Below are positions 1 through 5,812 of a stretch of DNA of 40,775 nucleotides, piece after piece (the stretch's first letter is position 1; every line of letters begins with the position of its first letter). Position numbers and translations under genes: made by a program. Under the pieces are notes generated by a model. The model was given only the letters and a program-made list of their open reading frames with translations, searched no databases and had not been told where the DNA came from. Source of the stretch: DATLFQ01 sp035540915 (GTDB lineage: Bacteria > Actinomycetota > Acidimicrobiia > Acidimicrobiales > GCA-2861595); the NCBI GenBank assembly GCA_035540915.1, contig DATLFQ010000216.1, forward strand, positions 1 through 40,775. The letters are read 5' to 3'.

Positions 1-179
1 TCGGTGGACGCCAGGGAGGACTCCACCGGCGACCACGGCAGCCGGCTCGCCACCTCCCGGAGGGCATCCAGCGGGTCGATGGAGGTCGGCCCCACCGTGA
101 GGCCGAGGACGGCGGCCGCCGCCGCCACCAGCGCGGCGCCGGCCAGCACCTGCGGCCGCAGCCGGGTGGGTGCCGTCAC
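1..179 (-). CDS. FecCD/BtuC-type ABC transporter permease, N-terminal fragment
   Basis: About 59 codons are visible before the gene runs off the left edge. It starts at a GTG with GAAGG five bases upstream; a second in-frame GTG lies two codons earlier. The N-terminus is a hydrophobic, Ala-rich first membrane segment (residues about 10-30) followed by the 'GxxxIxPxxAL' segment typical of BtuC/FecC permeases (LTVGPTSIDPLDAL here). It lies 74 bases downstream of the btuF-like gene on the same strand and behind a cobalamin riboswitch, so it is most likely the membrane channel of a vitamin B12 importer. The ATPase gene would be expected further left. Specificity is inferred from context; the family also carries iron-siderophores and heme. 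Confidence 0.75.
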   Translation of the reverse strand, partial: MTAPTRLRPQVLAGAALVAAAAAVLGLTVGPTSIDPLDALREVASRLPWSPVESSLAST

Positions 180-253
180 TGCCACCTTCGGCCGTCCGGA
201 TGCTTGCAGTCCCGCATCCGGGAGTCGTCGCACACGGGCGCGGCCGCCGACCG

Positions 254-1237
254 TCACCCGGCGCCGGCCGCCACGGCGGCGGGCTGGGGGACCGCCTTCA
301 CGGCGTCGATCACCTGGCGCAGCAGGTCGACCACGCGCGGTCCCCAGCGCGACGCCACGTCGTCGTCGAGGGCCACCACCGAGCCGGAGCGCACGGCCGA
401 GATGGTCGACCACCCGGGCCGCGTCGCCACCGAGTCGGCTGTCTGCTGGCAGCACTTGGTGTCGGCCAGGAAGATGAGGTCGGGATCCGCCCGCACGATG
501 GCCTCGGAGGAGAGCTGCGGGTAGTCGCCCGCGCCACCGGCGGTGTCGGCGATGTTCCGCAGCCCGGCCACCTCGTACACCGCGCCGATGAAGGTCCTCG
601 AGGTGGCGGTGAAGAAGGTCGGGTCCAGCTCGTGGTAGTAGGTGAGCGGCTCGTCGCGCTTCGGGACCTCGGCGGCCAGCGCCGCGATGTCCGACTGCAT
701 CCGGGCCACGAGGCCGGCTGCCTCGGCGACGTGCCCGGTGGCCGCACCGAGCTGCTCGAGCTGGGCATAGGTGTCCTCGAACTCGACCGCCGCCGGCAGG
801 ACGGCGGTGGGGATGTCGAATTGCTCGAGCCCGCCGGCAACCTCCCTGGCGCTGTCGGTCACCACCACGAGGTCCGGGCGGTTGCCCACGATCGCCTCGA
901 GGTTGGGCGTGAAGCCGCTGAGGTCGGTCCGAGGTGCCTCGGGCGGGAAGTTGGACTGGTCGTCGACGGCGACCACCTGCTCGCCGGCACCGATGGCGAA
1001 CAGCATCTCGGTGGCCGTGGGAGCCAGCGACACGATGCGAACGGGCCGGGCTGCCACTGTGAAGGTGCCGGCGGCGGTGGTGATCTCCACCGGGAAGGTG
1101 CCCGACGCCGCCGCCGGGGCGGCGGGCGGGGACGTGGGCGAGGTGGCCATGCCCTCGTCGCTGCCGCAGCCGGCCAGCAACGCGGCGGCCAGGCCGAGGG
1201 AGAGGGTGGCGATGGTGGTCCTGGTCGGGGTGGGCAA
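254..1237 (-). CDS. btuF: Cobalamin (BtuF-like) ABC transporter substrate-binding lipoprotein
   Basis: A 327-residue periplasmic-binding protein of the two-domain helical-backbone (cluster A-II) type that would capture corrinoids outside the membrane and hand them to the BtuC-like permease encoded next. I chose the TTG at 1237 because a perfect AGGAGG lies six bases upstream and because it gives a normal lipoprotein signal peptide: basic N-terminus, hydrophobic stretch, then LLAGC with the lipidated Cys at residue 24. A short Ser/Pro/Ala linker precedes the binding domain. The domain opens with IVSLAPTATEMLFAIGAG and continues with VDDQSNFP, the usual BtuF/FhuD opening. The reading frame stays open further upstream, but that stretch is the riboswitch leader. 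B12 specificity rests on the cobalamin riboswitch directly upstream. Confidence 0.85.
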   Translation of the reverse strand: MPTPTRTTIATLSLGLAAALLAGCGSDEGMATSPTSPPAAPAAASGTFPVEITTAAGTFTVAARPVRIVSLAPTATEMLFAIGAGEQVVAVDDQSNFPPEAPRTDLSGFTPNLEAIVGNRPDLVVVTDSAREVAGGLEQFDIPTAVLPAAVEFEDTYAQLEQLGAATGHVAEAAGLVARMQSDIAALAAEVPKRDEPLTYYHELDPTFFTATSRTFIGAVYEVAGLRNIADTAGGAGDYPQLSSEAIVRADPDLIFLADTKCCQQTADSVATRPGWSTISAVRSGSVVALDDDVASRWGPRVVDLLRQVIDAVKAVPQPAAVAAGAG

Positions 1238-1337
1238 GCTGCTCCTCCTGTCGACGAGTCGGGATCTCGACGGCAGGGGGACGGCATCGCCCCCGTCCGC
1301 ACGAACAGCCCTGGCCTCGAGAGCGTGTGTGTCGTGC

Positions 1338-1446
1338 CCCGTCGGGCCAGGCGATCTGGCTCGTCCCCTCGGCCCGGTCGGGCGGAGAGGATCCACAGCT
1401 GCGGGACAGCGCCGGTTTCACACCGGACTTCGCTGGTCCCGACGGG
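1338..1446 (-). promoter_or_regulatory. Cobalamin riboswitch in the btuF leader
   Basis: Read on the minus strand, the RNA carries the conserved AdoCbl-riboswitch core at 1431-1392 (GAAGTCCGGTGTGAAACC, then CGCTGTCCCGCAGCTGT) and a B12-box-like sequence GAGCCAGATCGCCTGGCC at 1362-1345. A perfect 9-bp closing stem joins CCCGTCGGG (1446-1438) to CCCGACGGG (1346-1338). Between the aptamer and the TTG start at 1237 lies a GGACGG/CCGTCC hairpin that could belong to the expression platform. High cobalamin is expected to repress uptake. The platform type (terminator or SD masking) is not clear: I see no T-tract, so translational control is more likely. Confidence 0.92.
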
Positions 1447-1459
1447 TATGTCGACGCGA

Positions 1460-1465
1460 ATGCTA
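1460..1465 (-). promoter_or_regulatory. Putative -10 box of the riboswitch-btuF transcript
   Basis: TAGCAT on the minus strand lies about 14 bases before the P1 stem of the riboswitch, so transcription would start near 1453. The TAG of this hexamer is also the stop codon of the upstream nitroreductase gene. Confidence 0.45.
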
Positions 1466-2062
1466 GCCGGGCGGGCCGGTCGGTGGCGGGGGCGACCAGT
1501 ACTCCACCAGCCCGGCCAGGTCAGGGCGACGCGGCGCCTTCGCCGCACCCTCGGCCGGGGTCCCGAGGTAGAGGAAGCCGACGATGGCGTCGTCCGGCGC
1601 CAGGCCGAGCGCCGCCTTCACAACGGGGTCCGAGGCCGGGTCACCGGTGCGCCACATCGAGCCGTACCCGAGGGCGGTCGCCGCCACCAGCGCGTTCTCG
1701 GCGGCAGCCGCCCCGGCAGCCAGCTGCTCCTCCCAGGCGATGGCGTCGCTCGGGCGGTGCACCGCGGCCAGCACGACCACCACCGGCGCCCGTCCCAGCT
1801 TCGTCCGCTCCTTGGCCACCTGGCCGTCGGTGGGATGCACTCCGCCGGCCGCGCACCGCGCCAGGTAGGCATCGGCCAGGACGCCCCCGAAGGCGTCCTT
1901 GGCCGTCCCGGACAGCACCACGAAGCGCCACGGCCGCAGTTCCCCGTGGTCGGGAGCGGCCGCCGCCGCCTCCAGCACCGTGCGCAGGTCGGCCTCGCCC
2001 GGCCCCGGCTCGACCAGGCGCCCCACCGAGCGGCGGGCGAAGATGGCCTCGAGGGCTTCCAC
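1463..2062 (-). CDS. Nitroreductase family protein (YdjA-like)
   Basis: A 199-residue FMN-dependent NAD(P)H oxidoreductase-type protein. The family signature RRSV near the N-terminus and APDHGELRPWRF at about residues 36-47 match the small single-domain YdjA branch; FMN contacts are expected from the RRS and PDHG segments. A Gly-rich YGSMWRTG segment and a Pro-rich C-terminus are also seen. The GTG start at 2062 is ten bases after the stop of the MBL-fold gene, with GAGGA upstream, so the two are probably co-transcribed. The substrate cannot be read from sequence. BluB (lower-ligand synthesis for B12) was considered because of the adjacent riboswitch, but the PDHG motif fits YdjA better. Confidence 0.8.
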   Translation of the reverse strand: MEALEAIFARRSVGRLVEPGPGEADLRTVLEAAAAAPDHGELRPWRFVVLSGTAKDAFGGVLADAYLARCAAGGVHPTDGQVAKERTKLGRAPVVVVLAAVHRPSDAIAWEEQLAAGAAAAENALVAATALGYGSMWRTGDPASDPVVKAALGLAPDDAIVGFLYLGTPAEGAAKAPRRPDLAGLVEYWSPPPPTGPPG

Positions 2063-2072
2063 CGATCCTCGC

Positions 2073-2714
2073 CTACCAGCCTCGCGCCGCCCACTCGGCC
2101 AGGTGGGGGCGCTCGGCGCCGATGGTGGTGGGCCGCCCGTGGCCGGGCAGGACGACGGTGTCGTCGTCGAACCGGGCGAACAGCTGGCGGTCGATCGAGC
2201 CGATGATGGCGCCGAAGTCGCTGTAGGGCCACCGGGTGGCCCCCGGCCCGCCCGGAAAGAGGGTGTCGCCCACGAAGACGACGGGCGAGCCGGCCCGGCC
2301 CGGCTCCACGAGCGCGTAGGACATTGAGCCGGGCGTGTGACCGGGCGTGGCGATGGCGGACAGCTGGAGCCGGCCGACCTCGACGGCATCGCCGTCGGCG
2401 ACCACGCCGTCCCAGCCCGGCAGCATGGCGGCGTCGGCGGCGGCCACGGACACGTGGTGGCCGGCCGCCCGCAGGGCCGGGATCGCTCCGATGTGGTCGT
2501 GATGCCCGTGGGTCTGCAGCACCCGTCCGGCGCCGACGCGGCGGCACAGCTCCAGCACCGGCTCGGGCGGCCCGGCGCCGTCGATCAGGACGGCCGCCCC
2601 GGTCGCCTTGCAGCGCAACGCGTACACGTTGGTGCCGAGGGCGCCGACCACCAGCCGGTGGATCTCGGCGACCTCGTCCTCCCAGCAGGTGCCGGTGTCG
2701 TCGGGCATCGCCAT
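2073..2714 (-). CDS. Metallo-beta-lactamase-fold hydrolase
   Basis: A 213-residue single-domain MBL-fold protein of the glyoxalase II-like group. The metal site is visible: THGHHDH at residues about 68-74 (HxHxDH), a later His in ATPGHTPGS, the bridging Asp in FVGDTLF and the last His in LPGHG. Natural members hydrolyse thioesters such as S-lactoyl or mycothiol conjugates, but the substrate is not determined here. Two ATG codons (2714 and 2708) compete for the start; a TAGACC hexamer lies just upstream of both. It is divergent from the gene at 2781 and leads a two-gene unit with the nitroreductase. Confidence 0.82.
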   Translation of the reverse strand: MAMPDDTGTCWEDEVAEIHRLVVGALGTNVYALRCKATGAAVLIDGAGPPEPVLELCRRVGAGRVLQTHGHHDHIGAIPALRAAGHHVSVAAADAAMLPGWDGVVADGDAVEVGRLQLSAIATPGHTPGSMSYALVEPGRAGSPVVFVGDTLFPGGPGATRWPYSDFGAIIGSIDRQLFARFDDDTVVLPGHGRPTTIGAERPHLAEWAARGW

Positions 2715-2780
2715 CCCGGTCTAGTGCAGCACCCGGGGCCGGCGTCACCGCGGCCGGCGATGTCGGGCAGAATCCGGGCC

Positions 2781-3227
2781 GTGACCGTGGTGTACGGGGT
2801 GGTCGGCCTGGTGATCGTCTTCGTCATCGCCGCCGTCGTCATCGGCCGGGAGGCCCGCCGGCTCGACGCCGTCCCACCGCAGCCGACCTTCGACCTCGAC
2901 GACGCGGTCGACTGGGTGGCCGACCATCTCCCGTTCGAGGTCAGCGCAGTGCTCAGCCACCAGGACGTGCGCCGGATCATCGACTGGAACCTGGAGTTCT
3001 TCCGGCTGAAGGGGGTCTCGGGGAACGGGCACTCGCCGTCGCCGGCCGGCCCGGTGATCGTGGGCGGCGCCGAGACGGTCGACTACGTGCTGGCGAGGGC
3101 GACGGCGGAGGGAACGCCGTACACGCCGGTCCAGGTCCACGCCGTCCTGGACGCCCAGATGGAGTACCTGGAGGCGATCGGCGCCATCGGGCCGGAGGCG
3201 CCTCCCGAGGACCGCGCCGGCCCCTGA
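2781..3227 (+). CDS. Small membrane-anchored protein of unknown function
   Basis: 148 residues with one N-terminal membrane helix (VVYGVVGLVIVFVIAAVVIG, residues about 3-22), then a short basic stop-transfer REARRLDA and a soluble, acidic-to-mixed domain that contains VADHLPFEV and a helical DYVLARAT segment. No catalytic motif is recognisable. The GTG at 2781 gives an N-terminus that begins directly with the helix; an in-frame ATG at 2760 would add MSGRIRA. Neither has a strong SD. It is divergent from the MBL-fold gene with 66 bases between the starts. I recall similar proteins as common in actinobacteria, but no function can be assigned. Confidence 0.6.
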   Translation: MTVVYGVVGLVIVFVIAAVVIGREARRLDAVPPQPTFDLDDAVDWVADHLPFEVSAVLSHQDVRRIIDWNLEFFRLKGVSGNGHSPSPAGPVIVGGAETVDYVLARATAEGTPYTPVQVHAVLDAQMEYLEAIGAIGPEAPPEDRAGP

Positions 3228-3262
3228 GGCCGGAATGCCTACCGAACGCAGGCGGTGCTCGG

Positions 3263-3268
3263 TAAACT
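3263..3268 (+). promoter_or_regulatory. Putative -10 box for the 3281-3484 element
   Basis: TAAACT is one of few TA-rich hexamers here and lies 13-18 bases before the extended SD sequence. Transcription would begin near 3275. No convincing -35 is visible. Confidence 0.35.
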
Positions 3269-3280
3269 CGCACTCACCAG

Positions 3281-3360
3281 AGAAAGGAGGTGGTCCAACT
3301 GCACGGTGAATGTCGCGGGACCCTGGAGGTGGCTGGCCGCTAGGCGGCCGCTGGACCACC
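3281..3360 (+). promoter_or_regulatory. Super-Shine-Dalgarno with competing anti-SD pairing
   Basis: AGAAAGGAGGTGGTCC (3281-3296) can pair with the complete 3' tail of 16S rRNA (GGAUCACCUCCUUUCU) over 16 contiguous positions, 15 Watson-Crick and one G-U. GGTGGTCCA (3289-3297) is also perfectly complementary to TGGACCACC (3352-3360), which itself resembles the ribosomal anti-SD. Between them, GGCCGC-TAG-GCGGCC (3335-3349) is a 6-bp hairpin with the micro-ORF stop codon as its loop. The RNA can therefore either expose the SD to a ribosome or hide it in a closed stem. Confidence 0.6.
3290..3343 (+). CDS. 17-codon micro-ORF inside the super-SD element
   Basis: Reads MVQLHGECRGTLEVAGR then TAG. 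The GTG start codon is part of the GGAGGTGG stretch itself, so the SD and the start overlap, and the stop lies in the loop of a GC-rich hairpin. No other gene follows before the terminator at 3458-3484, so this could be a regulatory or ribosome-capturing ORF and not a leader for a downstream cistron. Alternative starts downstream of the same SD exist in the other frames (GTG 3306, ATG 3310), and their frames run through the terminator. Which frame is translated is unproven. Confidence 0.35.
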   Translation: MVQLHGECRGTLEVAGR

Positions 3361-3457
3361 CGGCGAATCCCAGCCAGGCACCGCTCGAGTCGCCATCGGG
3401 AGTTGGTCCCCCCGAGTCGGAGGCCCTCGAGCTTCTTTCCAGTGATCGAACCGAACC

Positions 3458-3484
3458 GAAGGGGCGCCCTCTGGGCGCCCCTTC
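3458..3484. terminator. Strong hairpin terminator between convergent units
   Basis: GAAGGGGCGCCC (3458-3469), loop TCT, GGGCGCCCCTTC (3473-3484): a perfect 12-bp stem. No long T-tract follows on either strand. It can end both the plus-strand micro-ORF RNA and the minus-strand gene that stops at 3511. Confidence 0.7.
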
Positions 3485-3510
3485 GTCGCGGGCGCCCGGA
3501 GGCCGGGTCC

Positions 3511-3783
3511 TCAGGCCGGCCGGCGCTCCAGGGCCCGGTGCAGCACGTCTGTCTCGGAGAACAGCGAGAGCACCTCCCCGTAGGCCAGGAGCGACACCAG
3601 CGTCCCCTCGGCCATCCACCGGGTGAGCCGGGCGACCTGGCGGCGCCGGTCGCCGGCGTCGGGGAAGGTGAAGCGGACCGCCCCGCAGACGTTGTGCCGG
3701 CCGCCGTAGAGCGACACGCGCACGTCGTGTCCGTCCACGGCGGCGGCGAAGACCCGTAGGTCCTGCAGCAGGTCCTCTTCCAC
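3511..3783 (-). CDS. Small conserved-looking protein of unknown function
   Basis: A 90-residue soluble protein. It begins EEDLLQDLRVFAAAVDG, has a beta-rich centre (VRVSLYGGRHNVCGAVRF) and a helical C-terminal half (ARLTRWMAEGTLVSLLAYG, then ETDVLHRALERRPA). One Cys; no membrane segment; no catalytic motif. The GTG at 3783 has GTGAGG three bases before it. An in-frame GTG at 3792 is possible but sits directly on AAAAGG without spacing. It is divergent from the alpha/beta-hydrolase at 3855 and convergent with the micro-ORF element. No function is assigned. Confidence 0.6.
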   Translation of the reverse strand: MEEDLLQDLRVFAAAVDGHDVRVSLYGGRHNVCGAVRFTFPDAGDRRRQVARLTRWMAEGTLVSLLAYGEVLSLFSETDVLHRALERRPA

Positions 3784-3854
3784 GAACCTCACCTTTTGGT
3801 GATCGGCGGGGCATCCGGGCGCCTTGAGCCATGCCCGGGCCCTACCGTGGCCCC

Positions 3855-4613
3855 GTGGAAGTCGAGATCGCGTCCGACGGGCTGCGGCTGCGCGCCCACC
3901 AGGCCCGCCCGCCGACGGCCTCCCGCCCGCTGTCGGGCACCGTGCGGGGGCTGGTCGTGTGCCACGGTTTCCCGGCGGGCCCGCGAGGGGCGGCCACCAC
4001 GGCCGAGACCTACCCGGCGCTGGCCGACCGACTCGCCGCCGAGGCCGGCTGGACGGTGCTGGTCGTGAACCTGCGGGGGACCGGCGGCTCCGAGGGGGAC
4101 TTCTCGCTGGGCGGCTGGCTGACCGACCTCCACCGTGCCGTCGCCCACCTCGGCGCCCAGGACGACGTCGAGCGGGTGTGGCTGGCCGGTTTCGGTGCCG
4201 GTGGCGCGCTGGCGCTGTGCGCTGCCGGGGAGGACGAGACCATCGGCGGGGTGGCGTCCTTCGGGGCACCCGCCGACTTCGAGCAGTGGGCCAGCGACCC
4301 GCGCCGTGCCCTCGACCAGGCCCGGGCGCTGAACCTGGTGAGGTCGTCCGCCTTCCCGCCGTCGTTCGACCAGTGGGCCCGCGAGTGGCACCAGATCCGG
4401 CCGCTGACGTTGGTGGCCAAGGTGCCGCCCCGCCCCGTCCTGCTGGTGCACGGCTCGGCCGACGAGGTGGTGCCGCTCATGGACGCCCGGGCGCTGGCCG
4501 ACGCGGCCGGCGGCTCGGTCGAGCTGCGCACGCTGGCGGGGGCCGGTGAGCGCCTGCGCCACGACCCCCGGGCGGTGGCCCTCCTCATCGGCTGGCTCTC
4601 CCGGCAGGAGTGA
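3855..4613 (+). CDS. Alpha/beta-hydrolase-fold protein lacking the nucleophile Ser
   Basis: 252 residues with the alpha/beta-hydrolase layout: oxyanion-hole segment VVCHGFPAG at about 34-42, NLRGTGGSEG, the nucleophile elbow, the acid segment LLVHGSADEVVP and a His in LRHDPRA. At the elbow the sequence is LAGFGAGG, so residue 114, which should be Ser, is Gly (codon GGT). The Asp and His remain. The protein may be a non-catalytic family member or may use another residue. The GTG at 3855 is preceded by TACCGT and six bases, a leaderless-type arrangement; an in-frame ATG at 3831 lies upstream of that hexamer and is less likely. Confidence 0.78.
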   Translation: MEVEIASDGLRLRAHQARPPTASRPLSGTVRGLVVCHGFPAGPRGAATTAETYPALADRLAAEAGWTVLVVNLRGTGGSEGDFSLGGWLTDLHRAVAHLGAQDDVERVWLAGFGAGGALALCAAGEDETIGGVASFGAPADFEQWASDPRRALDQARALNLVRSSAFPPSFDQWAREWHQIRPLTLVAKVPPRPVLLVHGSADEVVPLMDARALADAAGGSVELRTLAGAGERLRHDPRAVALLIGWLSRQE

Positions 4614-4637
4614 ACCGCCGGCGTCGGCGCCCGCCGG

Positions 4638-5270
4638 TCACCTTCCAGCGGCGGCGTCGATGGCGGTCACCAGGGCCCGGGCTGCCGCCCCGGGGTCGGG
4701 CGCTTCGGTGAGGAACCGCACGACGACGAACCGCTCGGCCCCGGCGGCGGCGAGCCCGGCAACGGTGCCCGGGCTGACGCCACCGGTGACGAACACCGGC
4801 CGGCCGGCGTTGGCCGCGGCGTAGCCCAGGTAGGCCGGGCCCGTGCCCGGCCGGCCCGGCTTGGTGGGCGTGGGCACGACCGGGCCGGCCGACACGTAGT
4901 CGACCGGCTCGCCCCGGCTGGCGTCGAGTTCGGCCGGGGCATGGGTCGACAGCCCGACGACGGCGGCCGAACCGAGCAGGCGGCGGGCCAACGCCGGCGG
5001 TGCGTCGTCCTGGCCCAGGTGGACGCCGTCGGCACCGACCTCGGCGGCCAGGTCGACGCGGTCGTTGAGGATGAAGGGCACGCCGTGGTCTCGGCACACC
5101 GACAGGGCCAGGCGTGCCCGCGCGAGCAGGGCCCGGTCGGTCAGGCGCCGCTCCCGGAGCTGGACGACGTCGACGCCGCCGGCGATGCAGGCGGCCAGGA
5201 AGCCGGCGAGATCGTCACGGTCCGGCGTGCAGAGGTACAGGCGGGTACCGGCCAGCCGGCCGTCACCCAC
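4638..5270 (-). CDS. thiE: Thiamine-phosphate synthase
   Basis: 210-residue TIM-barrel enzyme that joins HMP-pyrophosphate and thiazole phosphate to give thiamine phosphate in the cytosol. Family motifs in order: VVQLRERR, FILNDRVDLA, GADGVHLGQDD, GLSTHAP, DYVSAGPVVPTPTK and VFVTGGV. The TPTK loop and the LGQDD metal-binding stretch are intact, and the length is normal for ThiE. The GTG start at 5270 overlaps the end of thiS by eight bases, so translation is coupled. No other thiamine gene (thiG, thiO, thiC) is adjacent, and no TPP riboswitch is visible upstream of thiS. Confidence 0.93.
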   Translation of the reverse strand: MGDGRLAGTRLYLCTPDRDDLAGFLAACIAGGVDVVQLRERRLTDRALLARARLALSVCRDHGVPFILNDRVDLAAEVGADGVHLGQDDAPPALARRLLGSAAVVGLSTHAPAELDASRGEPVDYVSAGPVVPTPTKPGRPGTGPAYLGYAAANAGRPVFVTGGVSPGTVAGLAAAGAERFVVVRFLTEAPDPGAAARALVTAIDAAAGR

Positions 5271-5463
5271 CGGCGACGGCCCGCACCAGCTCGAGCCGGT
5301 CGCCCTCGGCCAGACCGGCCGACGCGTGGTCCGTTCGGGGAACCGGCTGGCCGTTGTGCTCCACCAGGACCCACCGCCCGCTCAGGCCGAGGACCTCGAG
5401 GAGCGTGGCCACGGTGGCGCCGTCGGCCAATTGCACCGGCTTCCCGTTGGCCTGCACCTGCAC
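5263..5463 (-). CDS. thiS: Sulfur carrier protein ThiS
   Basis: 66-residue ubiquitin-fold sulfur carrier for thiazole synthesis. It starts MQVQANGKP, has the usual VATLLEVLGL helix and VLVEHNGQPVPR strand, and ends in the required Gly-Gly (RAVAGG). The C-terminal Gly is adenylated by ThiF and thiocarboxylated. The GTG start at 5463 sits seven bases after TAGGCT (5476-5471), a leaderless-type arrangement in which the TAG is also the stop codon of the upstream sigma-fusion gene. It overlaps thiE by eight bases. Confidence 0.9.
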   Translation of the reverse strand: MQVQANGKPVQLADGATVATLLEVLGLSGRWVLVEHNGQPVPRTDHASAGLAEGDRLELVRAVAGG

Positions 5464-5473
5464 GCGGGCGAGC

Positions 5474-5812
5474 CTACGGCGGTGGTGGCTCGACCGTCGT
5501 GGTGGTCGTCGGCGCCACGGTCGTGGTGGTGGTGCTCGTCGGCGGCACCGTCGTCGTCGTCGTGGTGGTGGGCGGGAGCGTCGTGGTCGTCGACGGCAGC
5601 CGGGTGGTGGTCGTGGTGGGTGGTGGAAGCGTCGTCGGCGGCAGGGTCGGCGCGGTGGTGGTCGGTGGTGGCACCGTCGTCGTCGACAGCGGCGGCAGCG
5701 TGGAGGTGGTCTGTGGGGGCCGGGTGGTCGGTACCGGCGCGGGCGAGGGCGTGAACGGAGGGAGGGTCGTCGTGGTGGGCAATGGCAGGGCCGTGGTGGT
5801 CGTCGGCGGCGC
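5474..5812 (-). repeat. Thr/Pro-rich low-complexity coding repeat
   Basis: The last 112 codons of the sigma-fusion gene encode irregular PTTTT, LPPTTTT and VPPTTT runs ending in EPPPP. On the plus strand this reads as GTCGTGGTGG-type repeats. It looks like a flexible, possibly O-glycosylated extracellular stalk. Confidence 0.85.

Noticed and set aside
1463..2062. BluB (DMB synthase) identity for the nitroreductase
   Set aside because: APDHGELRPWRF fits the YdjA branch, and the gene lies upstream of the riboswitch promoter, outside its control.
3310..3759. 149-codon plus-strand ORF starting at ATG 3310 after the super-SD
   Set aside because: It runs through the 12-bp terminator and into the antisense of the 3511 gene; its first codons cannot be excluded, but the full length is unlikely.
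5464..5480. TPP riboswitch ahead of thiS
   Set aside because: Only ten bases separate the sigma-fusion stop and thiS, and no THI-box sequence is visible nearby.
5474..5812. Repeated GTCGTGGTGG-like units on the plus strand, looking like a repeat array
   Set aside because: They are irregular and are explained by Thr/Pro codons of the minus-strand sigma-fusion gene; no spacer-repeat structure of a CRISPR exists.
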